From contig NC_036461.1 of assembly GCF_002775205.1 (NCBI RefSeq), positions 8,841,015 to 8,905,014 on the forward strand: a DNA stretch of 64,000 nucleotides, read 5' to 3'. A model generated the notes under the pieces. It did not search any database, was not told where the DNA came from, and worked only from the letters and a program-made list of their open reading frames with translations. Positions 21,996-34,900 of the stretch are shown one piece after another. Position 1 is the stretch's first letter; every line of letters begins with the position of its first letter. The position numbers and the translations under genes are program-made. This DNA is from Xiphophorus maculatus. Its lineage: Eukaryota; Chordata; Actinopteri; Cyprinodontiformes; Poeciliidae.

Positions 21996-22639
21996 GACCA
22001 AGAGCAGCCCAAAGATTGCTTAGAAATATGAAGACAGAATGTTCCTATTTAGAGATGGCGATATAGACAGGGTTCCTACTTGCAACCAGAGTTATAGACA
22101 GAGGTCAGAGTTTTCCCCCCACCAGGCTATGGGTTGTTATTTTAAATGGGGATTTTTCTCCACCAGTGACAGTAAAGACAGATTAAAGTAAAGGTTTATA
22201 TTTGAGACATTGAACTGACTGAGGAGTTGTGAACCAATAGTGCTGTCCCTTTAGTTGCCCTTGGCTTCACACGCTCTTATTTCTGAGTTTTGATACCTGA
22301 TCTTGCACCTCAGACTTTCTGTAAGTTGACATTTTTTAATCCAAACACGCATCAGGCTGCTGATGGACGACTCCAGCAGCTCTCCCACCAGGTTCAGCAA
22401 GTTTTCTGGAGGAAACCCTGAAAGCTTTCACAGGTGACACTTCCTGATTGTTCTCCATTTTGACTTGAAACTTTCTTAGCAATCTTTCTTAAGGAATGCT
22501 GCAGGTATTTTGCTGTTTAAGTAATATTTCCAAGTGAGTTTTTGAAAAGTAACTTCATTCTTGAGTCGTTAAAAGGTTTGTCTTGGAACCTCCACCTGTC
22601 CTGTTGTCACCTTCCCGTCCTCAATTTCCATTTGCATGA

Positions 22640-22870
22640 TTTGTTTCTCTTTCTACCAAAAAAAGGATGGATGAAGTCTTCAATCTGGTGTTTTGTAAAC
22701 AAAGTTGTTCTTTTAAGAAAAGGTTTAGTTGAGACCAGTAACTTCATAATTCCTTTTATTTTGTAGTTTCTGTGTATTTATTTAGGATATTTTAAATGTT
22801 TTCCAGTTCAAGTGTTAAATGTTCATTAGAATTTAAAGTTTGAGAATGAAGAGGACTTCTTCCCTTCAGT
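22640..22870 (+). repeat. Flanking relative of the array's left border
   Basis: The segment CTTTCTACCAAAAAAAGGAT...AGTCTTCAATCTGGTGTTTT, then AACTTCATAATTCCTTTTAT and CAAGTGTTAAATGTTCATTA, corresponds in order to 17113-17300 (CTTTCTACCAAAAACTGGG...AGTCTTCAGTCTGGTACTTT, ACTTCATAATTAATTTTG, CAGTGTTAAATGTTAGAATT). The array is therefore bracketed by diverged copies of the same sequence. Confidence 0.65.
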
Positions 22871-22964
22871 CCTCCACTCAGCACCTTCTTTCTTTTCAGT
22901 TGGGTTTTTATTTTCCATCACAACAACATAATAAATTTTGATGAAAGTAATTAATCTCGCCCTA

Positions 22965-23035
22965 AGACAGACTGGTGACCTGTCCAGGGTGTACCCCGCC
23001 TCTCGCCTGGAACGTAGCTGGAGATAGGCACCAGC
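22965..23035 (+). repeat. Dispersed retroelement tail fragment
   Basis: 'GACTGGTGACCTGTCCAGGG', 'TGTACCCCGCCTCTCGCCTG' and 'GCTGGAGATAGGCACCAGC' form a very common phrase in fish genomes, from a retroelement tail. It is about 70 bp and isolated. Confidence 0.6.
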
Positions 23036-23091
23036 AAAATGAGGACTTAACTATACCGTCCTGATGAGAAGCTGCTCTTTGACCCAGATGA

Positions 23092-23215
23092 ACTCCATCC
23101 ATCCATCCTGGTTCCATACATTCATCCATCCATTCAACCTGCTTCTCTGCATCCATCCTGTTTCCCTTCATTCATTCATTCATGCATCCATCATCCATCC
23201 AACCTTGTTCCTTTT
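23092..23215. repeat. Degenerate (CATC)n simple repeat
   Basis: Runs of ATCC/CATT tetranucleotides (TCCATCCATCC, CATTCATTCATTCATGC). Open frames here are low-complexity artefacts. Confidence 0.85.
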
Positions 23216-23404
23216 ATCCTGGTTTCCTTCCATTCCTGGGAATTACGTGACCATTATAATTTCTTTACAGGGATGTTCTCACAATCTGTTAAAATAAAAA
23301 TGATTAAAATCAGAGAATCCTGGGAGTTTGTCTTTGAATGTGGAGATTCGACATGAAGACTCCTTTGAGATAACAGAAAAAGAGACAATATAAAAAATCG
23401 GACA

Positions 23405-23880
23405 ATGTTATAGTTATGTTAAAGTTGTCCAGGATGTTTAAGGTTGTCCCTGACTTTTTTTAAATTTTATTTATTTTTTTTATCTCCAGTGCTTAACATT
23501 GTCCTTGATGTTTAAGGTTATATGAGGTTAAATTGTCATTACTATGTTTACCGTATTTAGAATGTTTTACTTCATCTCCAATGTTTAATGCAAAGGAGAC
23601 TTTTCTGGAGATTAAATTTGACATTGATAAACATTGGCAATAATGTTAAACATCAAGGATAACATTAAGCATTATCCTTGATTAAATAAATAATCGGGGC
23701 CAACGTTAAATATCGTGGATATTAAATGCTAAACATCGGAGATAAAGTTAAACATCTCAGATGGCATTAAACAGCCACGATAACGATGAATGTTAAGCAT
23801 CAGACATAACAATAACTATTGGTGGCTAAAGCTTAACATGGGGACAATGTTAAACTTTGTAGATAAACTTTGGGGGCAAC
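23405..23880. repeat. Degenerate minisatellite with inverted halves
   Basis: The first half repeats GATGTTTAAGGTTGTCC / AGTGCTTAACATTGTCC forms. The second half repeats the complement type (GTTAAACATCAAGGATAACA, GTTAAACATCTCAGATGGCA), with a unit of about 20-25 bp. No gene is present. Confidence 0.6.
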
Positions 23881-25870
23881 TTTATTTTCACACAATTAAA
23901 TTTTTTCAAGCCTGCAAATCTTGGAACTTTAAGGTGTTTTTAATTTAAAAAATCTACTTAAGTTTTCTTTACAACTCTGAAATGAGTTTCAATTTTAGTA
24001 ACATATGTATTGTAGAAGTCCATACTAATTAGAAAAAATTGGCTGTTTTAAACACAAATTAAGAAGATTTTATCTGTGTACATTGGCAAGGATTCGGTAA
24101 TTATTTTATGGACGTATGTCCGATCGTTATGTAAATTGTCATTATTACTATTGGGTATCCATAGATTTCTTGTCTTGTGATACTTACCAATCTGTATTAA
24201 CCCATATGATGTATGTAATATAGTTAAAGTGAAGGATTATTATTAAATTGCTCATAGTCAGCAGTCACCTTTTTGTAGACTATTAGTAAGCCCAATAACA
24301 AGGCGCTCACTGTTTACAGCAGCGGGGATTAAACTGAACAAGCAGTTTAACTTAGTCAAAAGAAAACAAAAAGTTACTTCTGGTTTTGAAGGAACAGTAT
24401 GTAGAGGGATTTTTGTGAGCACAATTGTGGTTGACTGCTAATTAGCAGCGTTTGCAAAAGAGTGAGTTTGCATGTCAGTAAGTGTAGGGAGAAGTACAAC
24501 CAAAGTATGGAAAGACAAAAGTGCTATAATCACTAGTAAATTGTAAAAGGTCCTTAAATCAATATTTAACATAAATATGTATGCAAATAAAATTATAGAC
24601 ATGTGCAATAAATCATTTTTATTTTTAATTTAAAAAAATAAATAAATAAAATGAGACAAGCCTTTCATTAAAAATAATTTTTTACCATATGTATTCATGT
24701 ATAATTAAACAGTATATTAGAAAATGTTGGAGCTATTTATTCTTTCTTTATCCATTTGAATTTTGTTAGTTAATTCTTAAATTTATATTTTTCGTATTAT
24801 TTACAGAAGTTTATTTGCAGGTTAATAATTGTTGATTCTATTTATCTTTTGCTTTATAATTTTTCTTATTTATTTTTTCAAAGTATGACAGGAAGTAATG
24901 TGTGTCAGTCCACTTTCTATAAGTGTAGAGGCCTGGTAAAGGACCAGCAAGCATTTGGGTTTGGGGCCTATGGTTTTTACCAGAGCAAGAGAAGTAGACA
25001 GGAGAACAAAGGAAAGTTTGAATGTTGTAATTGTTTGCTGAAAAGGAAAATAAAAGCAACCAAGACAGTCAACAAGTCTGGACATTAAACTTCTTTTGCC
25101 TGCGTGAAGAATCTTGACCCCAGTGCCTCATAGTGGCTGATGGAACTTTTATTGGATGTTTGGTTTGACAAACAATCGCCACTGCAGAAAACAATTTGGT
25201 TTATTGTGATCCTTAATATGGGATTTTACTGTCTATGAAAATTAATATTTCACATTTAATTACTAAATTGTGTATTTAACACATTTACACATTTTAAAAC
25301 CACGTGAATATATATAGATTTATTTAAATGATCACAAACAAATTTTTAATGAAACCAAGTTACTGGATTGTGGCATGTTTGGTCTTCTATATGTACAGGC
25401 AGGATGATGTAAAAAAGAAAAGCTTCAGGGTTGAATAAGCTCAAACACAAACCCACTAGTGGTGGAAAATCGTAACAACGGAACTGAAGAAACCAGTAAG
25501 CACATGAGCGAAATGAGATGGAAACCAGGTGAATGTAATTGACTGACTGGCCACAGCTGTCAGAGGAACGGAAAACTTTGGGGAAATGTACTTACTTTAA
25601 GAATAGATAAACAAGATTAACAGTACAGGGCTAAAACCAGCATGAAAGACTTCACAAAAACAAAGCATGACACTGCGTGGCTCTCTGCTTCATTGTCCTC
25701 CTTATCTCAGCAGCTGGGAGGAGTGAAATGGATCTTCTGAGAAATCCTCAGTATTGATTCAACTCTTGGTTCGGCAGGTCGGTCCCGTGGAAAACAACCT
25801 GACTTCTGATCAATTCCCCTTTTGCTGATTTAGCCACAGAACTTCCTGGTTTTGTTTGAACATTTTGTTG
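23881..25870. other. Intergenic sequence upstream of flvcr2, no gene seen
   Basis: AT-rich. Open frames near 24850-25090 overlap on both strands, lack domains and are judged chance. I saw no batf-like basic region here or elsewhere between jdp2 and flvcr2. Confidence 0.4.
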
Positions 25871-25877
25871 GCCAGAA

Positions 25878-25885
25878 TCACGTGA
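25878..25885. promoter_or_regulatory. Palindromic E-box TCACGTGA in flvcr2 promoter
   Basis: Perfect TCACGTGA, 91 bp before the flvcr2 ATG. This is the preferred site of USF and of MITF/TFE3/TFEB-type bHLH-zip factors. Position supports a proximal promoter role; which factor binds is not shown by sequence. Confidence 0.4.
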
Positions 25886-25975
25886 TGTCTCGAAAGCGAT
25901 ACCAGTTTTATTTCGATTTAAAGTAACTTCTTTTCATTGGTGTTTTGCGTTGAGTATCATTCTATACGGGAGGAC

Positions 25976-28900
25976 ATGAAAGGCGACCAGGACACCAAGG
26001 AGACTAGTCCGGATTTGGGTAAAGATGTTCGGATCCAGGCTGACATCCCAAACGGGGAGTGCGGCTCGGCGCTCCCGACGCACCTCTACAAGAGGCGCTG
26101 GGTGATTGTGCTCCTGTTCAGCGCTTATTCCCTGAGCAACGCTTACCAGTGGATCCAGTACGGAATCATCAGCAACATCATCATGAAGTTCTACAACGTG
26201 GACGGCTTCGCTGCAGACTGGCTGTCCATGATCTACATGCTCGCGTACATCCCCTTCATATTCCCGGTTACCTGGCTGCTGGAGAAGTATGGACTGCGGT
26301 GCACTGCGCTGGTGGCCAACGCGCTCAACTGCGCAGGGACGTGGATAAAGGTGGCCAGCGCACGACCTGACCTGTTCTGGGTGACCCTGCTCGGACAGTC
26401 TGCCAGCGCCCTGGCTCAGGTCTTTATCCTCGGGATCCCCTCCAACCTGGCCTCAGTCTGGTTCGGGGCAAATGAGGTTTCCACCGCCTGCTCCATTGGA
26501 GTTTTTGGGAATCAGGTGAGTTAATGGGGCACCGTGGGGTAACATGGGCAAAAGGGGAAACTGAAGTAAACCTCTGACTGGGTGTTGGGGTTACTGCAGA
26601 TAAGGATGGTGGGAGTACATTTCACCTCAGAAATGTTTAGATTGATCAGAAATTTTCTAAGAAAATGAACAAGGACAAGTTGAAAAGTTGCTTGAAAAAA
26701 ATCATACATTTTGAGATTTAAGCTCAGAAATATTCTAGAAAAAGACATTTCTGAGTTAAAAAAAAATCTAAATTTTCAACTTTTTTCATTCGTTCACTGT
26801 GATTATGCAGTCATCTTCAGTGCCTTTATTCTGTTGTGTTGTTGAAGATGGGAATCTGTTTGAAGTAAGCCTTGGTTTAAAAAAATCTAAAATGTCAGCT
26901 TTTTTCATTCACTGTAATGCTGGACAACTCTGTGTTTTTTTTCTTTAAACACTTAACGTTTTGAGTTGAACCAGTTTATTTTATTAACCCTGATAAAAAT
27001 TTTACTTCATCAACTATGATGCTGCTGCTGTTCATGCAGTCATTTTCAGTATTTTTTTTCTGCTGTGGTTGTGGCACATTTCTCAGACAGCAACATGTCC
27101 TACAATGTAGCCAGGCCTGAATGTTTTCTTTAAAAGAGCAGACTTCTATTATCATGTGAAGAACGCAACTATAAATTCCTGCAGCTTTGTTAAGTTTTTG
27201 GCTGCCTGATCTATTTTCTTGTCTTAATCATTTGAGGAACATTCAGCTTTTCATAGTCCCATATTTTCTCCATTTACTGATTTACTGTTGCTCTGTCTTA
27301 ACTGTCCTTTGTACCCTTCTGCTGACTGATATGCTGATCCTTTGAAATATCAGTTAAATCTAGAAAAATCAGGAATGTTTAACATGGACATTTCAGACAT
27401 CTTTGCAGGTTAATCAAATTCTGAGGCTAATCGGAGGTGCACACTTTCTGCTTTCTTTTTTTTAGTCTTGAAATAACCACACTAGCATTTTACATTACAC
27501 AAACATGGCATTAGGAGTGTGTATGCTTCAATTTTTAAACATAGTTGGAGTAAACAGGGTAGTCTGACTAGAACCACACTCATTTCTATTTTTTTGTTCA
27601 GCTCTGCATTGTGTAGAGATGCAATAGAATTTTTTCTCTCATAAAACAGAAGCACATAAATGATTGAGCATCAAACTTCACTTCCAAAGCTGGTTGTAAT
27701 TGTAGAATATTTCAAATTGAGAATCATTTGCAAACATTTCAGATCACTTAAACATTAGTGTTTATGTGAGAATCATAGATGGTAACTTAAAAATATTGAG
27801 CTTCTTTAGTGGTGGTATCAGGTTAACCACTAAAATTGAGGGGTTGAGGATGAAATGACATTCAGATTGGAAAATCAATCAGATGAAACTTGTTAATTTA
27901 ACATTTGAATGACAGTGCAATGCAGCTTCTGAAGAAAATTCCCTTTTTTATGCAATCAGTTGGTAGTTTTATAACAGTTTTTACATTTTCTCATATTTAA
28001 AAATCCAAAAAAGGGAAAATTGCCAGTTTGCAAAAACATTGCTCCATTTCAACCCAGTACTTTAATAATTTGCTCACAGTAGTGTCCAAGTTTAAATGAG
28101 ACAACACAGTTTTAATACTAAACAACCTAAAGCAGCTACTTCATGTTTGTAAACATTATTTTACACTTTCTTATTTGATGAAACTTGCACAGCTTCTGAG
28201 TTTTCAAAGGGATTGAGTGAAATGCTTCATAAAAAATGTGTGCTTGGTAACATGAGGCACTGCATAAACTGTAGATTAAATGATGCACAACATAGTTTAA
28301 CTACTGAGGGCTTTCTTTGGCAAAGGCGTCTGCTCATGGTGTCTGTTTGCCATCAGGTGATGCATGTCTATGCTTACAGGATTTTGACATTTCCCTGGAA
28401 TTTGTATCAAGAGGTAACTTTATGTTACAGGATACAGTTTGAGGCACAAGGTGGAGAGCTGCTTTTGTTTGCTAATTTTATGAGCGTATGCTGAAAAACT
28501 TGCAGTATTTAAAGTGACTCTTTTAGGCTGTGTGTTTCTTCTCTTGTCAGCACAAAAGACTAAGAATGATGTTTGGTTTCCACTTACAGCCTGCTCCTCA
28601 ACATGCACTCATAATTTGGGCAAAATTAGCAGAAATTGAAATTCAGGACATGTCCACATAGCGAGCTGCATACCTCACTGTGGTTGTAGAGAATCATTTT
28701 TGTGTTTTTCCTGAAAGCTTATCTTTTTCTCTTATCTGCAAGACAAGAATGGGTCTTGGAAAAGTTTCGCATGTTACAGATTTATGCTTTCTGATCAAAC
28801 AACTTTAGACGTTTTTACTATGTAAAAAAGACTCGAATCTATTGTCAAGAGTGAGCTTTTTTATTTCAGCGTCTTCTTTCACCAGTGTTAGACAAACATT

Positions 28901-31900
28901 CTGGTTGTTTTGTGATTTAGGCCTTTAGTAACAATAAAAAGACACATTTTTGTTAATGTTTACTTGCTTTGCCCTCTGTCCTTGAATCCTATGCTTCCAG
29001 GTTTTATTGTGCGTTTTAATTCCTGCAAACATTCAGGGAATTTTTCACAAAATCAATTTTATTTAATTTCTTTTTTTTCCCCCACATATGAAAATGTGCC
29101 AAATAGAAACAACTTTTCTGATTGCTTTAATGCTCAAAGAAACCAGGAAACTGAGGAAAAATCTGAATTTTAAATAGATCTATACCTGCACTTTCTACTG
29201 GTTTTGTAATGATATTTGACATTTGCTTGTAAAAGGTATTTTCATTTTCTTTTTTTTTCTGCAGCTGGGTATTGCCATTGGGTTTCTGGTCCCACCCATG
29301 CTTGTTCCTAATGTAAAGGATGTAGACGAGTTGGCGTATCACATCAGATTCATGTTCTACATCAGTGCTGGTGTGGCCACCTTCATCTTTGTACTTGTGG
29401 TCATCGGTATGTAAACTCCCCCAAAAGGGCATTAAATGGGTTCTGTGTTGTAGCTCTGTTTACATAAATCTCCTCAGCAATTGAAGATCAATTGCTAAGG
29501 AGATTGATTATTTGTTTTGTAGTGTTTCAGGAGAGACCAGAGATCCCACCAACCCGGTCCCAGGCTCAAGCCAGGATTTCCCGCTCCAGTGATTACTCTT
29601 ACATGGCCTCCATCTGGAGGCTGCTGTGCAACAAAGCCTTCATGTTACTTGTAATCAGCTATGGTTAGTCCTTCTTGCTCAAAATGTGTGAACACTGCCT
29701 TCACATTTATGGAAAACCCCAGGGAAGATGTGTAAAACCTTTCAATATATGTTGTTTAATGCAGTAGTATAATGTGTGAAAACTTTGGAAATGTTTATTT
29801 TTATGACCCTCCTAATAGAGGTTAGTAGGATGTTGATGCTATACTGAAGTGAAAGGCTACATTCACTACAATGTTGAATTGACTTTCAGTACAGTTAATG
29901 GTAACTTAGATTTCACACCTTCATGGACTTCATTTTTATGTATAAACTTGGAGTTTCAGATTATTTGAGAGATTTTATGTAAAATGGCAGCCATTTTCTT
30001 TAAGTTGAGGCTAATGTGTAATTCTGTTTTTACAGCTGATCATCTCAGAATAATAAAGGTCTCTCTTTTTTTTTGCAGGGTTGAATGTTGGCAGTTTCTA
30101 CGCCATTTCCACACTTTTAAACCGAATGATAATTGATCGCTACCCTGTAAGTTCCTTTATTTTATTGCTAGGGAAATTTTCTCTTCTGTGAACCTTTCTT
30201 TGTCCTTTCTTAGCACTGGTTGACGTTTTCCAGGTTTTAAGCTTTTGTGCAATTTGTTTTACCACCAAACTTTAAAGCTTCAGGACAGCTGACCATCACA
30301 AAGATAACATTTCTGGATTTTAGGAGTCTGGGTAAAATAATGGCCGTGTCCCATGAATCAGTAGTGTTTATGGTGTTTCACTTCAGGGTGAAGAGTTGAA
30401 CGCTGGGAGGATCGGTTTAACCATTGTCATTGCTGGAATGGCAGGATCTCTCATCTGTGGCCTTTGGCTTGACAAGACCAAGACCTACAAGTAAGATCCT
30501 CCTCTAAATCTGTTTGTGAAACCTGATATTTGTAAAGGTAAAAGTGAGCCATGCTACCAGACATCAATGAGAAGCCAAACACTAATTTAGCACGAACATC
30601 AACCACTGGGCGGAGTTTTCTCCTACATAGTGCCTTTTATTTAATTTCATGTTCAATTGGTAAGATGTGATGGCCTGGCTTATACAACTGGATTTCAGTT
30701 GCCAGTAGTAAACATATTCACACAATCAAATACATCTGATGGCTACAAAATCAAAATCTGGAGCTAACTTAAGAAAAATCATTGCTCTTCTCCAGAATGA
30801 GGTTCAAGCACAAAAGTTCAGGAACTGGTTGTTCAGAGTGTTGTAACCAAATTTGGAAGGTAAAAATATGGTATTAAAGGTTTGGCAATAACTGCATTGC
30901 TGAGTTCTGTGAAAGAAAATTCTGTCACTATATTATATATTAGTTTCACATAATCTAGTCTTCTGATTTCTGATTCATTCAATTTTGGGTGTTCATTTAC
31001 TGTTAGCCATAATCATTAGATAGCAGAAATAAACACAGTATCTGACTCTAAGTCTAGAGTTTTTACATTTTTATTTGAATTACTGAAAGATCTTTTTTTT
31101 GTCTAGTTTGAGAAACACTTGCAACCAATAATATTTAGTTGCTCAAGTTGAATTGACATCAACAAGAATCCTGCAGGACTGTTTTTATACACGTTTAAGT
31201 AAAACAGGCTTTGTCTGCAGAGTTCAGTAAAAAGAATGTTTTTGAGTCCAGCTTTTGCTGAAATCCGACCTTGAAAACCTTTAACAGCAAGGTTATTTTT
31301 GGGGCACTTGAAGCTGAATTTAAAACCAAAAAAAACAAGTATTGTTATTTTTGGGAAGAATTATGAATGCTTTCCTCAAAGTAAGTATCTCCCTTGTCTT
31401 CACCTGTTAGTGCTTCTTGTAATGAGGCACACAATCTACTGTGGCAGGTTAAAATCCTCAGATTCCTCACATGCCACAGTAAATGCATAGCTGTCAAAGC
31501 AGTTTGGCTCAGGTTTACACTGGACCCTCACACTGTCTTACTGTGTCAGACATTCACTGGACTTTGCTATATCAACAAAATGTTTTGCAGCATAATTTAC
31601 GCATGACTGTGCAAGAGGCTCTGTTCTCAAAGTAAGCATGTTTTTTTGCAGAACGTGCTTGGGATACACTTAAGAATAATGATTTTAATAGTATCAATAG
31701 TATTAATAGAGGTACATATTTTTGGGACTGCAAGCTAAATTTAAAAACTAAATTCCAAGTTAATGATGTCTTTAATTTTATCTAAGTATATACTTTATAC
31801 CTTTTGAACCTTTTTTTTAATTATCTTTTTTGCTTGTCAAATGTTTAAGCCAATTTAAATGTAGATTTTAGGTTTTTTAAAAAAAGCATTCTTAAACATC

Positions 31901-34900
31901 TTAGTACGGTATTTGAACATAGTATCATCCATCCTTATGAACATCCTATATTGTTTTTTTCCATTGCTTCTAATGCTCTATATAGTCTATAATTTTAGAT
32001 AATTCAATGCAAAATATGAAACTGCTAGTCATTGCATACACTTGCTTATTTCCAGCTTTATTTCTGTTACATTGAATTTGAGGGCTTACTGTCAGTGAAA
32101 ACCCAACATGAGCTCAGAAAATTATGACAAAATATTCCAAATCCAAAAATTTGGGATGTTATACAAGGATAAATAATTATTACACATAAACGATCATCAC
32201 TGACACCCTGCACCAGGTCACTGCTAAAGAAGCTGGTAGTCCGGTGTGCTGAATCAAAGATGTTTAATGGAAATGGAAGAAGAAAGTGTTCAAAAACACA
32301 AAGGTGCATAACAGCAATAGCCTGGATAGGACTGAAATAAAAGCCACTCAAGTATTTCAGATTCATAAGCGTTATCTGAACATGAGTTCTTACAGTTGGT
32401 GTGGATGTTTGGTATACTTATTACAATTCGTTTAAAACTTCTTCCTCTGGTCCCTGCAGACAAACAACCCTGGTGGTGTATATCCTCTCTCTGGTTGGGA
32501 TGCTGGTTTACACCTTCACCCTGAACCTGGGGCACCTCTGGGTGGTGTTCATCACCGCTGGAGTTCTAGGGTAAGTAGACGAACTGAGCCGTGGATATAC
32601 TGTGACATGTTCAAGGACATTTGAGTAGTACTAATTAAGGCAATTAGTATGTGGGCAGGAGCAGCCATACATCAATATAATTGTACTTGAGTAGAAATCC
32701 CAAAAATTACTTAGTATTTGGTGAAAAGGCTAAGTACGTACTGAGTAAATATTTGAACATAACATTGGATTTAATTTGAGAAACACAAAAATTCCCCCCG
32801 TCAAAGTTAAAACTGACTTCTATAAGATAGCAGATATGTAACATTAAATAAGTAATTTCATAATTATCTCTCTTCAGGTTAATAATATTTAGTGTATGGA
32901 TCTTGGGCTCCAGAGTTTGTGTGGATAGGCCTCAATCAGGCTACACATCTGGATGATGCAATTTTACAATGTAATATAAGCTCTGTAAGCTCTCTCAGGC
33001 TGCATTGGGATGAGCTGTGAACAGCCATTTCCAAGTCCAGCAACACATTCTCCATCAGATTCAGGTCTGGGCTTTGACTGGGCCACCTGAGAACCACCAC
33101 TCAACAAAAGATCTCACTTTGACATAAACTCTAGATGTGTCTGATGCATTTTTGGTTTGAAACTTATTTAGTGAAAACATTACCCATGTATTCCTGTGAA
33201 ACTACGTCAAGAGGAAAATTTTTCTCATTCCAAATCCAATTATTGCTATTTTTGGTAAGATTACGCTTATTGGATTCCATAGCTATTCTTCTTTTCATTT
33301 CTAAAAAAAACTTGCCCTACTATTCCATCAGTGAAGCAGTTTTACATAATCTCATAATGAAGAGCAGAGCAGACTGTGAAATTGACTTTTTAAATTTGAG
33401 CTCCAGTTTCTGTTTTGATTTCTGCAGCTTCTTCATGACCGGATATCTCCCTCTTGGATTTGAGTTTGCTGTGGAGCTCACTTTCCCAGAATCGGAGGGA
33501 ACCTCATCGGGTCTGCTCAACTTTTCAGCTCAGGTTGGTTATTAGTGGCACTGATTAACTGCACACTTTCATTCTAAACACATGACATATATTTACTTTT
33601 GGGCCATAAACACTTTTTTATGTAATTCTTGTTGCAGATTTTTGGAATCGTTTTCACCATTGGACAAGGAAAGATTATTGATAAATGGGGAACATTACCT
33701 GGAAATGTATTTCTGTGTATTTTTTTGCTAATAGGAACAGTAATAACAGGTGAGACACGAACATCAACATGTCACTTTGCAGCCACAAACTACAATTTCT
33801 TGATTGGGATTTTATTGCTATAGTCGATGGTCTGAAACCTTTACAACATAAAGAAACATATTTACTTAAGCAAACAAAAAACAACTCATTTAAAGCTGCA
33901 AATGTCACAATGTTTTGAAAAGATGTACAACTTATAATTTCAGATAAATATCTACTATATGAAATTGATTATTTTTAAAGAACTACTATTTCAGTTCTAT
34001 TTTTAGATTTTAAAATAAAGATAAACACGAACTTGGCAAAGAAGATGGATCTTTTTCTCCTGTGGGGACAGATGAAAATGAAAAAGCGTATGGATTCCAA
34101 CCAAATAAGAAAATCAAATTCCAAAAACATGTCACTAGTGCTTTGTGTCATTCTTCACATTCTGAGTTCAATAAGAAATAATGTTTCTTATTTGAAACAT
34201 TTTAAAAACTCATATTCTTTCTACTTTTCAGTTATGCAGTCCTTTGTTGTGTAAAAACCCAACAAAACACATTAAAGTCTGCAGCTGTAACATGACAAAA
34301 ACGTTGAAGGGTACGAAGACTTCTGCAAGTCCAAAAGCTGTTATCTTCTTTGGATGTTTGCTGCCCCCTGGTGGATAAATTTAAAACAAATTTGTGAAAG
34401 TTGCTCGTGGACAGTTTTTGCCATAAATATTGTTGTGGGGGAGAAAAATGATAAAATCACTCAATCAGGTTTATTTTGTATGGTGTGCACAATACAGAGA
34501 GCTTGTAAGACAATCAATAATGAAGCATTGAGTCAAGACATAGATTTTATAATAAGGATAAAGATCCAAAACATGTGAGAAACGGTCTGATTCCCATGTA
34601 GCTGCAGGAAAACAACTCCCAACCTTGTGTGTGTAACTCGTACAGGTTCTTTCACAAGCACTTAATTTAACATGACCAGCAGGTGTTAATTAACAATAAT
34701 TTTCCCTCCACAATACGTTTGTTCCTCATATTTTCATACATAGTTAATTTGTGAAATAGCTTGGATAAAGTTGTTTTCACTATTTTCTGTGAAGACCACC
34801 AGCTTTTTGGTGTTGGATCCGTGTTTTGCTCAACGTTGACTGAAAATCAGTTGTCAGGTTACAAAATTCTTTTCACACTTAATACAATTTGTTCAGGGTT

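Noticed and set aside
24838..25088. Overlapping open frames on both strands upstream of flvcr2
   Set aside because: No domain, no splice or promoter context, and mutually overlapping on opposite strands; judged chance.
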